Source of the DNA: Telmatactis stephensoni | Taxonomy: Eukaryota > Cnidaria > Anthozoa > Actiniaria > Isophelliidae | Length of the DNA stretch: 64,000 nucleotides | Assembly (NCBI GenBank): GCA_029948255.1 | Contig: JALIZF010001563.1 | Location: 351,035 to 415,034, forward strand | Reading direction: 5' to 3' | Shown here: positions 21,601 to 41,181 of the stretch, piece by piece | Position numbering within the stretch: the stretch's first letter is position 1 | How the letters are laid out: each line of letters begins with the position of its first letter | Position numbers and translations under genes: made by a program | Notes under the pieces: generated by a model | The model's input: only the letters and a program-made list of their open reading frames with translations | What the model was told of the DNA's origin: nothing | Databases searched by the model: none

Positions 21601-22859
21601 TTACCAAAACATGGGGCCATTATCGTAGTTTTCTTGCCATTTCTTGAACAAAAATGGAATCAAACATTCCTCGTTCTTCCATCGATTAGTAATCTTACAA
21701 ACATCAATAGGTTCTAGTGCCGTTCGTGCAGTAAAGAGTTGTCTTGGACTGTACCATTGATCAAGATTTTCTGTGACGGCAAAGGGCTGAAATAGCTCTT
21801 CGCTGCTATTTTTTCTTGAGATTTGAATGACGTCGATTGGTTGCAAGGCTTCCCTTGAGGCTGCAAAGAAAGTTCTGCAGTTGGTGTCCAAAGTCTTACT
21901 TCTTCGCTTCATTCTTTGTAACTTAAGTTTGGAGAAAAGTCTCTTTGGTGAAAGATTTTCTGTTTGAAGAAATAGAATGTTTTAACAAAATACCAAGGAA
22001 GTTGTTTTAGTTATTCTAACAAGTAGTAAATAATTTATAAAACTTAAAATGTTTTTTCTCTGCATAGAAAACCGCCTATTTAAATGCTTTTTTCACATTC
22101 TGCTCGGAAGGGCAAATATAAAAAACATTGTAACATATTAATATATATAGGTTATTAGTCGACTAGCTGCAGCGAGCCTTTATGAAAATTCACAGCAGTA
22201 TTAGCTGGCTAGTCGACTAAAACATTATTTATTATACGATTTGGCAAAGATCTAAACCATTTTTCCCGTTTTTATCGGTTAATTTTTCAACTTTGATAAG
22301 TGTGTAACATGGCAACGGAAAGCAAGTCGAATGTTACTAACTCAATCTGATCTCATACTTTTCCGGTTCTTGCATGTGCTTATTGTGTGCGTTCTTTGTA
22401 GAATTGTATAGTGATGTGTAGTATTTACAGATTTATAACGAAAAGCACAATTAAGGGCTAGTTCAGATATACAGCACTGTCTATAGCTAGGCCTTTCTCA
22501 GTTTAAAATCAAATTAAAGCCGCATTATTCGCAATTCGTCTTATTGCTGTCATCAGTGTGCTGGACAGTGAACTAGCTAGGCTCCAAGTACATTTTAAAT
22601 CGAGCTGCCATTTTCAAATTTACTAAGACGCCGAACTTTCCTTGTGTTTCATGGCAATGATTTGGTACGCCTTCCAGTTGGTACGGTGAGTCTGAACTAG
22701 GCCTTAGTTTTGTCATTGTTGCAAGTACTGGAATCTTAACTTCACTATACGAACTGTCTGTATCGGACTTCTCTTTTTAATAATCAAGAGAATTCTCAAA
22801 GAATAGTAAACAAACAAATAAAGATACTTACTCAGTGTTACTTTGATTTGTTCAAACAT
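21601..22859 (-). CDS. unrecognised two-exon gene, copy 1 (128 residues)
   Basis: Exon 1 is 22832-22859 (28 bases, ATG to a GTAAGT donor); exon 2 is 21601-21959, after an AG acceptor and ending in TAA. The split codon joins correctly. The protein begins MFEQIKVTLK, has a basic stretch (LKLQRMKRRSK) and then two related segments of about 32 residues: TFFAASREALQPIDVIQIS and LFTARTALEPIDVCKIT, each followed by a charged linker and PF. It ends DNGPMFW. There is no signal peptide, membrane segment or cysteine pattern. I recognise no family. A second gene with the same exon sizes and phase lies at 24950-25780. The matching splice structure, frame and upstream regions in the two copies make it very likely to be a real gene. 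Confidence 0.65.
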
Positions 22860-22879
22860 CTTTTAATAGTTTTGAAGTA

Positions 22880-23120
22880 TTGCAAAGTGAATTTAGGATA
22901 TCTGATTATCGAGTAGACCACGCACTTTTACGAACTCTCAATGTCGCGGTCTGTCTTTTCGTCTGTCGATGTCTTTTTTGTTTCTTGACATCACAGACGA
23001 TGGAAAACGTAACACGCGCGTGCTTCTTCTCGTCAGCCAATCACAATAGTTTCACTGCTGCTGTCCGCGCGCGCGATAAAGGCGCGAGCACATTGTACGA
23101 TGCTATCACAGGAAACCCAA
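22880..23120 (-). promoter_or_regulatory. promoter region of small gene copy 1
   Basis: This region aligns with about 25790-26010 upstream of copy 2. Shared blocks are CTTTTCGTCTGT, TTTCTTGACATCACAGA and AAAACGTAA(C/A)(A/-)CGCGCG, then an inverted CCAAT box (GCCAATCACAA here, GTCCAATCAG in copy 2). No TATA element is seen. The conserved CCAAT box and CG-rich block suggest a shared promoter architecture. Confidence 0.45.
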
Positions 23121-23156
23121 GCTCTGTATTAGAACGATTTAACAGTTGAAACGAGA

Positions 23157-23400
23157 GTTTTCAGAAAGAGTTTGAAATCGTTTTAGAGTACGATAAAACG
23201 TATTTTAAAATAAACATACTTCAACAAATGAAGTGGTGTTATGTCGTTTCAGTATTTTGAATTTTATGTTGATTTTCATGACATATCTTTCTTGAAGCCA
23301 CGAACTAAATAATCGACATAACACCAATTCTTTTGTTGCGGTATGTTTATTGATATGTATTTTTTGTACTCTAAACTGATTACCACCTCTTTCTGAAAAC
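23157..23400. mobile_element. foldback MITE
   Basis: The ends GTTTTCAGAAAGAG and CTCTTTCTGAAAAC are perfect inverted complements. Inward pairs include TAGAGTAC/GTACTCTA and TGGTGTTATGTCG/CGACATAACACCA. The interior is AT-rich and non-coding. Confidence 0.8.
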
Positions 23401-23732
23401 CATCAAATCTAATATAGAACTTGATATGTTATTATCTAATGAGGTCGGTGTGAATTGTTAGCCAACAACCACATTTTTAGCCATTTGTCAGTTAACTATC
23501 TATACTTCTTTTCGGCGTTAACTTTTAATGTATATCTCTTTTTTGATTAAATATGTGAAATAAAAATGAGTTCAATATCAATGCAAGTCATAAATTAAAA
23601 AACATGTCAAATAGAAATTATAGTGTAGATTAAATATTGTTAACTAACAGCTAACTTTATATCTATTTTATTTTTTTATTTTATTTTATAAGATTTGTTA
23701 AACAAATGCCAACAGGGGTAACCCATAGAGAA

Positions 23733-23968
23733 TAGGGAGCTTATAAGCAGAAGACGTTTTTGTCAACACGGACGTCACACGCACGTTTTCGTTCATCCGC
23801 TCGCCGTCATAGATGAGGTTGCTGTTCTTGGTAGAAGATGAAAAAGCCTCAACTGACCTTCTGCTTAACGAAAACGGACACATCATCTATGATGGCGAAC
23901 GGATGAAAAAGAACGTACACTGCGGTGACGTCCGTGTTGACAAAAACGTCTCCTGCTTAAGCTCCCTA
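23733..23968. mobile_element. foldback MITE
   Basis: The left arm TAGGGAGCTTATAAGCAG, ACGTTTTTGTCAACACGG, ACGTC is the inverted complement, with a few changes, of the right arm ending CTGCTTAAGCTCCCTA. The arms are about 90 bases. The open frames at 23698-24025 arise from it. Confidence 0.8.
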
Positions 23969-24949
23969 CTAGCTCTAATAACGTGGACCCTTATCTACTG
24001 GATAAGGACTATCTGGAAACGCTAGCCCTCTCCTCTTTGTGCAAGCTATTCGTACAAATGAGCATATTACTTCGTCTCACCTGTTCATGTACCCGCTTAC
24101 ACTGGACCCCAACAATTTAAAACTGGCAAGGATTGCGCAAGGATATATAATTTACGGCAAGAATGGTTCTATTTTTTGATAAAAAAAGCCGATAAATTTT
24201 ATGTGTGCACGGTATTGTTCTGTCCTGTCGTAATTTGGCTTCAACCTCAGTTAGCGTGCTAACACTCATTTCTAAGCATGGTCCAAGTTTCGGCGTCAAA
24301 TTTGGCAGCATGGTCACGCCTTTCGCAACCGTTCCGTCTCAACATGGTAAATTTGCTGTGACTCTCTGCAAGATTATGATGTAGATAGAAAAGTAAAGAA
24401 AGGAAAAGAAATAAAAACACTACAGGATACATCAAAACGTCAATGCATTTATTGATATAAAAGAAGTATGAGCTAGATATACTTTATGCTATATTATTTA
24501 CAAACTATTTACAAACTTTTATAATAATGTTCTCTGCTTGTATAACATTATGGCTATGTAATAACATGGATATGTTATTTGAAACTTTTATAACATACAT
24601 GCTAGCAGCTGGAATGAAATTATTTTCAGAACTGAACCAGCACTGAGTCCTTTTGGACTCAACGAATATCACCACCACGCACTAATGCAACATTTATTAT
24701 ATTCAATTGCCATTATCGGCTAGGTGACTGTGCAATAGTATGTTATTTGCAGCTTTTATAACATGCATGTTAGCTGGAATTAAATTATTTTCGGATTTTT
24801 TCCAGCACAGTCCTTTCAACTTTAACTGTCCATCGCCATCAGACTCTACAGTGATGTAACATTTACCAAATAAACTCTTTTTTGCTCTTCAATGGAGCCC
24901 TTGATATATTCTCTTCTCTGTATCCACACGCATTTAACTCTATGTTTCT

Positions 24950-25780
24950 TTACCAAAACATGGGGCCATTATCGTAGTTTTCTTGCCATTTCTTGAACAA
25001 AAATGGAATCAAACATTCCTCGTTCCTCCATCGATTAGAAATCTTACAAACATCAATAGGTTCTAGTGCCGTTCGTGCGGTAAAGAGTTGTCTTGGACTG
25101 TACCATTGATCAAGATTTTCTGTGACGGCAAAGGGCTGAAATAGCTCTTCGCTGCTATTTTTTCTTGAGATTTGAATGACGTCGATTGGTTGCAAGGCTT
25201 CCCTTGAGGCTGCAAAGAAAGTTCTGCAGTTGGTGTCCAAAGTCTTACTTCTTCGCTTCATTCTTTGTAACTTAATCCTGGAGAAAACTCTTTTTGGTGA
25301 AAGACACTCTGTGCAAAGAAAATAAAACGAATGAAACACATCAAAAGACATCAAGGAAGTTGTTTTAACAAATTGTTAATAATTTATCAGATTTAAAAGA
25401 TTTTTGCCCTGTGTCTAAAACCACATTTGCTATATTTACCAATAGCTTTTTATCTCTTACTCTCTATTCGTGCACTGAAGTTCTATTACTGGAATTGCAA
25501 CTTAGTTTACTATCAGTTAGTCTCACAGCTGACACATCTATCTGAGTGAATACGGAAATGTAATTGTGATAAACGCGGTATTTTTAGAAGTAATTGTAGT
25601 ACTTTTAGCCGACGACGTCAACAGCACTGTATGAACTGCCTGTAAGCTGTTTTTTGTTTTCACCGTCACGAGAGTTCACAGCATGAATCTCGCTTCCTTC
25701 TAACAAAGAATATAATATAATGAAATAAACTGCTAAATTTACTTTTACTTACTCAGTGTTATTATAAGTTCGTCGAACAT
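24950..25780 (-). CDS. unrecognised two-exon gene, copy 2 (128 residues)
   Basis: Exon 1 is 25753-25780 and exon 2 is 24950-25308, with the same sizes and the same phase-1 junction as the copy at 21601-22859. The product starts MFDELIITLK and CLSPKRVFSRIKLQ, where copy 1 has NLSPKRLFSKLKLQ, and then matches copy 1 with only two residue changes (S for T and R for K near the end). The exon 2 body differs at only three bases over about 320, while exon 1, the intron, the N-terminal part of exon 2 and the upstream region have diverged clearly. That pattern suggests gene conversion of exon 2. The two internal PIDV repeats are present as in copy 1. Function unknown. Confidence 0.65.
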
Positions 25781-33753
<7,973 letters not shown>

Positions 33754-35170
33754 TTCCTTTATCTTTCAAAATAGTATTATTGTTCCTATTTGCCTCAACT
33801 GGCAAGTGGATTGGTGATCTTATAATCAGTGTTTATTTGTGTGGACAAGGTTCACATGCATAAGAAGACAAAATGCTGAGACTTTGTGGCTTGAATGAAG
33901 TCTCTTTGACAGTGGACTTTCATGAATACTTGGATGATAAAGACAATACAAGGAGCCTGGTTTATATGCATGATACATGGATGCAAATGCTAGTAATTAA
34001 ACTGAATATCACGAGTAGCATAGAGAAGGGTAACCAGGATTGGATTGTACTCCAAGTGGCATATGCTGTAACACACTGAAGCTTGACTTCACGGTAAAAC
34101 CATTGACTTTGCTTGAATTACATAGCAGAGCTGTCTTGCAATTCTTATGTTTGGTTTGACCTGGAAACACAAGCATAGAGTCGTGTCTCTCAGTCCTTTA
34201 AGGGTGATGAAATACTTGGTGGTGAGTCACGCATGGAAGACTCATTGAAATTGACATCTCACCAGAACGAACATCAAAAGTAACCATAAAGTAATAGAAA
34301 CTAATAGAGTGAATGAAGTCTGTTGCATGTTCATTGGATTTGTTGTGTGAGTCACATTGTCAGCTTTATCATAAAATACTATTTATTTTACTTTATAAGG
34401 TGCTTTTTACCTTAAAGAAAAATGTTATATTGACCCTTAATTTATAATTAATTTCGGTAAGTGAATTTTCTTTCAACTGCAAAAAGTTTTGGAATTTTAA
34501 CGGATTTTCAAAACAATGACCATGTTGGTTTCAGATTCTTACTCTGTAATAACCAAAAAGGTTGCCATAGCAATGGCATTCTTCAGCAACCAATAGTTGC
34601 TATGACAACGTTTTCTTACCCTAGCAACCAAATGGTCACTATGAAGAAAAAGACAAAACAAAACTTGACAACTCAAGGTTCATGTTGGTTAATCCAGTGA
34701 ATATTGCATGCAGAAAATGGCTAATTTTTACATGAAATGTTTAAAACATTATTTAGGAGCATTGAAGGCCATTATATTTTTGTGTGGGTTGTTTAAAATG
34801 TCTCTAGTCTTCCAAAGAAAACATGATTTTTTAAATCCAAATTGTGTTTTCCAAGAATGTTGACCCCTCTCCCACAAAAATGAATGGCCATTGGTGAAAT
34901 AGTGATTGCAAAGGATTTATTGGTAACATAATACCAATAGTTATTTGTCACTTCAGTAGATTGTCGTATTTATAGTAAGTATAACGTAGACGTAAGCTAG
35001 TGTCCATTTTAGGATAGAGAAAGTCTGATTCTGGTCTTAATTATATTGATTATTTTTCATTCCTTTTGAAATTTTGTTTTATTATTCATTAAAAGTGCCA
35101 GTTCAGGACAGAGTTGTAGCTAGGCGTCAATCTCTCCAATTAATGTCCAAATGCAACGAAATAAAGAATG
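33754..35170 (+). other. FOXK 3' UTR (inferred)
   Basis: Non-coding sequence after the FOXK stop. A canonical AATAAA lies near 35159-35164, the first strong candidate for the polyadenylation signal, which would give a 3' UTR of about 1.4 kb. Open frames here (33873-34079, 34461-34700) look like chance. The 3' end is inferred. Confidence 0.45.
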
Positions 35171-35287
35171 ACTTAGAATCTGTGTTACCGTAGTCCTTTT
35201 AGTGCCTTAGCGGCGGAGAGCGGCGAATCATTCAGGATTATCCTTAAATAGAAACCGGAAACCAGAAGATCTGTAGGATATTTAGGG

Positions 35288-35346
<59 letters not shown>

Positions 35347-36760
35347 ACCAAAGTCGTGTCAGGAGAGGTGTGCAACCCTGCACTCCTCTCCTAAATCAGC
35401 CCATGTGTCTGTCTGCTAATCTCGTATGCGTTCTCTCAGTGGTCGTGATGTGGTCGAGCTATAGATGGCGCTGCGCGTTTCGTTTGATGATCATGCAAGC
35501 ATAGTGTGATCGTAAAATCAAATCTAAAATGTAAGGAACAGACAAATTGAGAACATTATTTGGGGCAACACCCATGTACATTCAAGTACCAAGTGCCAAA
35601 TAAATATAGGTTATTATACAATTCTGCAAAAATCAATACAAATGTTTTTATTGCATTGCCACTTTTAACTTTGATTAGCGCGCGGCTTTGCACCGGGAAG
35701 CCATTCAAATGTTGCCAACCTAATACGGTCTCATATTTTTCGCGTTCTTGTGCATATTACGTGCGTTCTTTTGAGAATTTTATCTAAATATATATTGTAT
35801 TGTATTGTATTGTATAGTGTGATCGTATGTAGTAAGAGATTGTGCGATGACCGTGCATTTAGTTACGTGTTATGTCCGTCAATGCCTGTTTTCGCACTAG
35901 AACACATGGTGTATCTGGGCAAGTCGCATCTAGACTGTAATCTTCGTTTTTGTTTTGGACATGCGTTAGTCGTAGTATTATCGGGCGATAATCGTGTTTT
36001 CAAGTGCACTTTTGTTACAAGAGAGAGACGGAAAAGTGACAAGTATAAGTACCATATCCCCACCACCTCTCAAAGTAAATGAGGCAAACGATTTGCAGTC
36101 TACGAATTGTAGTAATATTTTTCAAAACCTTCATAAAAAAACATGGAGACTCTTAAAAGCAGGAAGTTTTACTATCTCATTTTAATACATAAATAAGCAA
36201 ATTGTTTTAGAGATCATATTGGCACATCTCCTCAACATATGAGTACATATATGAGATACGGTGAATTCAATTCAGTCCTATAAACCATATATATTTTTCA
36301 ATTATATCTTCTTCATTTTTCAATTTCCCTGCAACCAGTGATATCGTTTTGCTTTCAGTTAAGTAAACAACAAAGAACCCAAACTCCTGAAACACCTGCC
36401 ATTCATTCACATAATAGTGTCGTCTCTTTGTCATTGCTATTACTAGCTACTGCAGTATACTGACATGTTTTCTTGCACCAGTTTAAGACGTTACGTCAGT
36501 CAGTTAAAGTTTTCTTTTAATAATGAAACGAAACTAAAAGCATAAGTAATATTCTTCGCTTGAAGATGCCAGTACAACGATAAGTTATAATGATAGCTTT
36601 CGATAAACTCTCTAAAAAGCCCCGGTGACATCTACTTCCGTAAGGTTTTAGGCCGCTTTATTTCTATTCAGTAAACTTACTTTCAATATTTATTTTTAAA
36701 AACAACTAGCGTTTCCACGAACTGCTTATACCCTTATGAGCTCCTGTGGTCGCTGCAGAC
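35171..36760. other. spacer with (AG)n tract
   Basis: Apart from the microsatellite at 35288-35343 I find no gene. Short open frames at 35560-36185 lack any recognisable feature. Confidence 0.4.
35288..35343 (+). repeat. (AG)n microsatellite
   Basis: About 27 AG dinucleotides with one interruption (GAGGAG) near the start. Confidence 0.95.
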
Positions 36761-37087
36761 ATGTTGGATGAACTTTGCTTTGGACTAGCGGCTTCAGTTT
36801 TACTTTCAACGCTTGGCAAGTTGATTAGCAAGTACTGGTTTATCTACCTCATGACGAGTTTAATCGTATTCCAAATATGTATGTTACTATTGGCATCGCT
36901 AAAACGCCGGGAATTTCCCAAAAATCAGGAAGATGAAGCTGTCAACGAAATAAATCACAAAGAAAAACATGGTATATTTGCAAGGAGTTCCGCCTTGAGA
37001 GATCATTCCGGTGTTTTTCATAAATTAAGAAGGAAAATACAGCATTATCATACACCGCAGATGAAGAGAAGGGCCAACACGAAGTAG
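36761..37087 (+). CDS. hypothetical small membrane protein ORF
   Basis: From the ATG at 36761 a 108-residue frame runs to a TAG at 37085-37087. Two hydrophobic stretches (FGLAASVLLSTLGKLI and FIYLMTSLIVFQICMLLLA), separated by a short polar stretch, are followed by a charged tail rich in Lys, Arg and His (SLKRREFPKN, HKLRRKIQHYH). A CTGCAG sits just upstream of the ATG, so it may instead be an exon starting at a splice acceptor. It lies between the 3' ends of FOXK (plus) and MRPS24 (minus). No family is recognised; it may be a lineage-specific gene or a chance frame. Confidence 0.35.
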   Translation: MLDELCFGLAASVLLSTLGKLISKYWFIYLMTSLIVFQICMLLLASLKRREFPKNQEDEAVNEINHKEKHGIFARSSALRDHSGVFHKLRRKIQHYHTPQMKRRANTK

Positions 37088-37417
37088 TCGAGTACTTAAT
37101 AGCTGATGAACTGAAAACCCTCTCATTTGAGTACGTGAGAATTATGGAGTAACAGCGGATTCAAAAGCTAGTGAATAAAACATTTGAATACTCGACAGGA
37201 AAAAAGAGGATGCTAAAGAGAGATATTGCAGAGTTATTTTTATTTTTAGTTGTAGTCATGGAAACGAAACGAATTTAATAGGCGCAGGCTGGTTTTAATT
37301 GAAAGTTGTTTTTATTGCAAACGTAGTTCAGCCATGGACTATAAAGTTACAGTAAGACAAAACAGACTAAGGATACACAGTATGCAATTTTATTTTTATT
37401 AAAGAACTGCTTGAGAA

Positions 37418-37800
37418 CTTGGGGGGTGGGGGGGGGGGGGGGGAGGAAGGACTCCTATATATAGAAGGGTGGGGATGCTCATCAGAAATTTTGAAAATGA
37501 CCCCTAAAAGGTACCTGAATCTAAATCAGGTGGGCGTGGCAAAACATGATTTTTACCCCTAAAAGGTGCCACAAAAACAATGTCATTTTTCAGTTTTAAT
37601 GGTATTGAAGACAGAATCGTCGAACACCTACTTGTAAAGTTATATGAGGCATCTTATTTACTGAAAACCACCCTAAAAGGTACCAGTTTTGTACCTGGTG
37701 GCCAAATAAAACTTGAGACACCCTGAAAGGTACCAGATCACTGATTTTGACCCATAAACTGGTACAATGAGCATCCCCACCCAAAATATATGGGAGACCT
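37418..37800. repeat. repeat with G-rich edge and serial AAAGGTACC motifs
   Basis: A poly-G tract (about 37421-37443) is followed by repeated CC(C)TAAAAGGTACC/GCC motifs and a GGTGGGGATGCTCAT block that reappears inverted as ATGAGCATCCCCACCC near 37768-37785. The same motif series occurs near 15901-16065. It is probably a non-autonomous foldback repeat; no coding sequence. Confidence 0.55.
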
Positions 37801-38288
37801 CCCTCCCAGCTGACGAGAAAAAAATTGCAATTGTTTTGTAATCTACACAAGCAAGTTCTTCCAGGTGCCAAGGAAAACTTTTCAAGGAAAACGTTGCACA
37901 GAGAAAATCCATAAGTCAAGCCATGTTGAAATTATATTTACTTTATTTAAATAGAGATTATTCACTGGATATTCAAAAATACTTGCCATTTAAAAGCTTA
38001 ATACTAGAGGGGTTGTAATTTAACCCATGAAAAATTGGCAAACTAATAGTTAATAGAAGACTCTAAACCCACTGTTTTCCTTTGTTCTTGATCAAGTGGT
38101 AAAAACCAAATAGTTATTTTTCTTTCATGGGTTAAATCAAATCACTCTACTGTCAACCAGATCAAAAGTAGTCTCCCTGAGTCACAGATATGTTTAGACT
38201 TGTCACATAAGCATTGCATGGCCAGCCTAAACATGGCTGCAAGGCAGACACCCAATAGCCACTCAATATATAGCTCAAGTCTATCAGT

Positions 38289-41181
38289 TCACAGACCAGA
38301 TTGAGGCTCAAATCTAACAACACATCCAAACACGTCACTTAGAATTTTCTCACTGAATGCTGTTAGAAAATAAAACTGGTTTAGATCACTGTCTCTTTTG
38401 ACTATGAAAGCTATTATAATTTGATTGTCTCTTCTCTTGACTATAATGTCTGATTCTAGGTGATCATAAAATACTCCGTCAATGTATTTACGAATCATTA
38501 TGTCATCAAGTAGTCTGTCAGACGCTCCATAGCTTCCCTTTAGGCTTCCTGTAAAAAGAAATAAAATACTACATGACCATTTATAGCTTATGCCATCTGT
38601 TTTTGAGCTTAGCAAATATTTTCATTTGCTACAAAATTTTAATCTTTGAACTTGATCCCTCAAAGACAATATGGTATGCGGATGATAGTAAATAATACTA
38701 TAAAAGGATACATTGTTTACATAATTTTTGCCCTATTTGCATAATATCAAATTTCAAGCTATAGACAAACAGACTCTAAAATGAGAAGGCATCGCTCTTA
38801 GCAATACCTGAAATTTGAGAGCAATCACTTCTGACTTCCAATAGTTTTTGAAAAAATTAGCTTTTCATTTTGCGAATTTTACAGTTATTTGTTTGGTTGG
38901 CAAAAAGTGCCAACCAACCCTACATTAATTTTACTGTAAAATTTTTAGATTAAAATGCTAATATTTCAAAAACTATAAGCAATTACACTCATATTTTCAG
39001 ATATTACTAAGAGTCATAGCTTTTTCTTATTTCTGGTGTCTGATTGCACATAGCTTGAAATTTTATTAATGCATATTAAACTAGACGCACACGTGCGTTC
39101 ACTCGTGCCTATGCCTGGAGCCCTTTTTAAGAGAGGCTCCAATGACCGGCTCCGTTCGTACTCTTCCCCTAGCCGTTTCACGCATTCTTCACCATTCCGG
39201 GAAATAGCTAACCGTAACAAATGACCTTTTTTGAATCGGCTAACTTAAACTAAAAAATATCTTGATTAGTTAGTTTGTCTGTCAACAGCTATTAGTGCCT
39301 TTGTCTTTCTATTATCATGCATAGGTATTAGATATCTCCAACATGCAAAAATATACCAGTTTTATATTCAACTTCTTATTTCACTATATATCTCAATTGT
39401 TTGCTGTAAAGACTTCTACAACGGCATATTTGACACAATAACAAATCGTGTATTTTTTCGTTCATGTTTCGGATGTTATATATATGAATAAAAGACGTTA
39501 CGTGACCAAACGCGAAATACAAGGTCAATGGAATCTAGTTTCATGCCATTCCGATATTAAATTAAAATTCACTACAAAAACCTCTCAAGATCTCTTGAAT
39601 GCTTGAATGAGGAATATAATTGACTTGCTTCTATGTATGTTCGTTTAGCAACATGTAGGATGAGAAATTCGTAGTTTTCCAGCTCATAGGAAATAGTCGT
39701 TATCGCGAGGGCCTCGGCTTTCAAGTACTCCATTTAGAGTTCGATATTTGGTCAAAGTATTGGAGATGAAGCTCAAAATAACAGCCCATCCTGAAACTCT
39801 TATAAGTATATAGGTATTTCTCGAGTTAAAAGCTCCAAATTACATTGTTCTACTGCAGGAAAAGCCCGTCTCTGAAAGCTATTTTCTTTGTAGTCGGCCA
39901 TCTTGCATTCCTAAAGTTCCTGGTTTGCGTTCGCTGTCGCTCAAAGGTGATGAATGAAGGGCATTGTTTTTACGTTCTTAACCAATCAGAAGTCCCTCAG
40001 GACGAACACAGGAAAAAAAAAAAAAAAACATTTGCAGTTTATAACTCGTTCCCGGCCTAAAGGCCTGGGCACGAGTAATTATGATGTCACGTTGCATCTG
40101 CCAATAGCACCATCCACATATATACAATTTATTATACTGTATCCAAGTAAAAGATCAATGTTTGTTGGCATTACTAGTGGGATTTATTAATGAATTATTA
40201 TTTATTATATATTAATCATTAATAATTTATAAGAAAAACCAACTGGTAATGCCAATGTAACATTCATCTGTAACTTGGATACAGAATTGTCATAATTTGC
40301 ATAGACTTTTAGTTTTGATTTTCTCAGCCAAAATTAATTAATAAATTTTGGATATTTGTTCTACAACTCAAAATTTGATAAGTACATGGATGTAATATTT
40401 TATAATATTCCTTTCTGTTTTGTATCAGATATAGTAGTTATACAATGGTTTTGAGTGGCATACTGTGGAATATCCCACAAGTCACTTGTATTTTATAGTA
40501 TACACACAAGCCTTTAGGCGAGTTTGTATACAAAGAAAATACAACCTTGGAAGTGATGAGTGGGATATCCACAGTATGCCATGAGAAACTATTGTATAAC
40601 TATTTTATCCCATGCCAGAGAAAATACAGCAGTTGGTGCAATGTGTCATGGGAAGGATCAGTGGAATACTGCTGAATATACAACGGCTTTCCTGCTTTCT
40701 GATTGGTGTTGGATAAATACAGATATTCGCCTGTGGCTCATATCTGTAATCAGATACAGGGCCTCAGAAGGGTCTCTCTGTACACATACTGTACATACCT
40801 GTATGCTGTGAGTCAAATCCTTTAGTAACGCCCACCCTATATCCTGGTACTGGTTTGGGTTTAGGACCACCACCGGCAACTTTTGCCTTTGTAGCATATC
40901 GTACTCCAACCATACTTATCACTCCAGGATTGTGATTAATAGCTGAATAACAAGTTAAAGTTCTAGGCTGTGCGTGGGTCTGAGATATCAGCTGTATACC
41001 CTAGAGGAAAACAATAGACCATAATTTTCAAGTCCAGAAATTGAGTAGTAAAGCTATGATGTTACAAATTTTGATTCCATATTTCAATATTACCAATTTT
41101 AGAGCTCACATATTTTTCACAATTCACATAGCCATTATTTACCTGAGATGCAGCTCTACGAAAAAGCGAGCGACAAGCCAT
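38289..41181 (-). CDS. MRPS24: mitochondrial small ribosomal subunit protein uS3m (MRPS24)
   Basis: Three exons on the minus strand: 41143-41181 (MACRSLFRRAASQ), 40799-41000 and 38289-38548; 501 bases, 166 residues, against 167 in human. Exon 2 begins GIQLISQTHAQPRTL and contains VRYATKAKVAGGG, the probable end of a mitochondrial targeting peptide. The exon 2/3 junction restores HTGSLKGSYGASDRLLDD, and exon 3 gives MIRKYIDGVF, IVKRRDNQI and YFLTAFSEKILS; these match the MRP-S24 family signature (HTG.L, RK, LKRR.NQ, YFL..YSE.LLS). The product is a component of the mitochondrial 28S subunit, on the mRNA entry side. It shares its promoter with TMF1. Intron 2 (38549-40798) carries three foldbacks. 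The gene appears intact. Confidence 0.93.
38748..39070. mobile_element. foldback MITE in MRPS24 intron 2
   Basis: The arms pair over most of the length: TTTCAAGCTAT and ATAGCTTGAAA at the outside, GCTCTTAGCAATA against TATTACTAAGAGT, and AATAGTTTTTGAAA against TTTCAAAAACTAT. The centre contains a small TTGGTTGGCA.AAAGTGCCAACCAA hairpin. Non-coding. Confidence 0.75.
40137..40285. mobile_element. foldback MITE in MRPS24 intron 2
   Basis: TGTATCCAAGT at the left faces ACTTGGATACA at the right; TTGGCATTACTAGT faces ACTGGTAATGCCAA. The centre is an AT-only palindromic run. About 150 bases. Confidence 0.75.
40433..40607. mobile_element. foldback MITE in MRPS24 intron 2
   Basis: TAGTTATACAATGGTTT.T at the left faces AAACTATTGTATAACTA at the right; GGCATACTGTGGAATATCCCA faces TGGGATATCCACAGTATGCC in the interior. 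It ends about 190 bases from exon 2. Confidence 0.8.

Larger units (their letters stand above)
22860..24949. other. spacer between the two small genes
   Basis: Besides the promoter block (22880-23120) and two foldbacks (23157-23400 and 23733-23968), a direct repeat is present: about 24545-24665 and 24725-24830 share GTTATTTG, CTTTTATAACAT(A/G)CATG and AGCTGGAAT(G/T)AAATTATTTTC. No other gene recognised. Confidence 0.5.
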
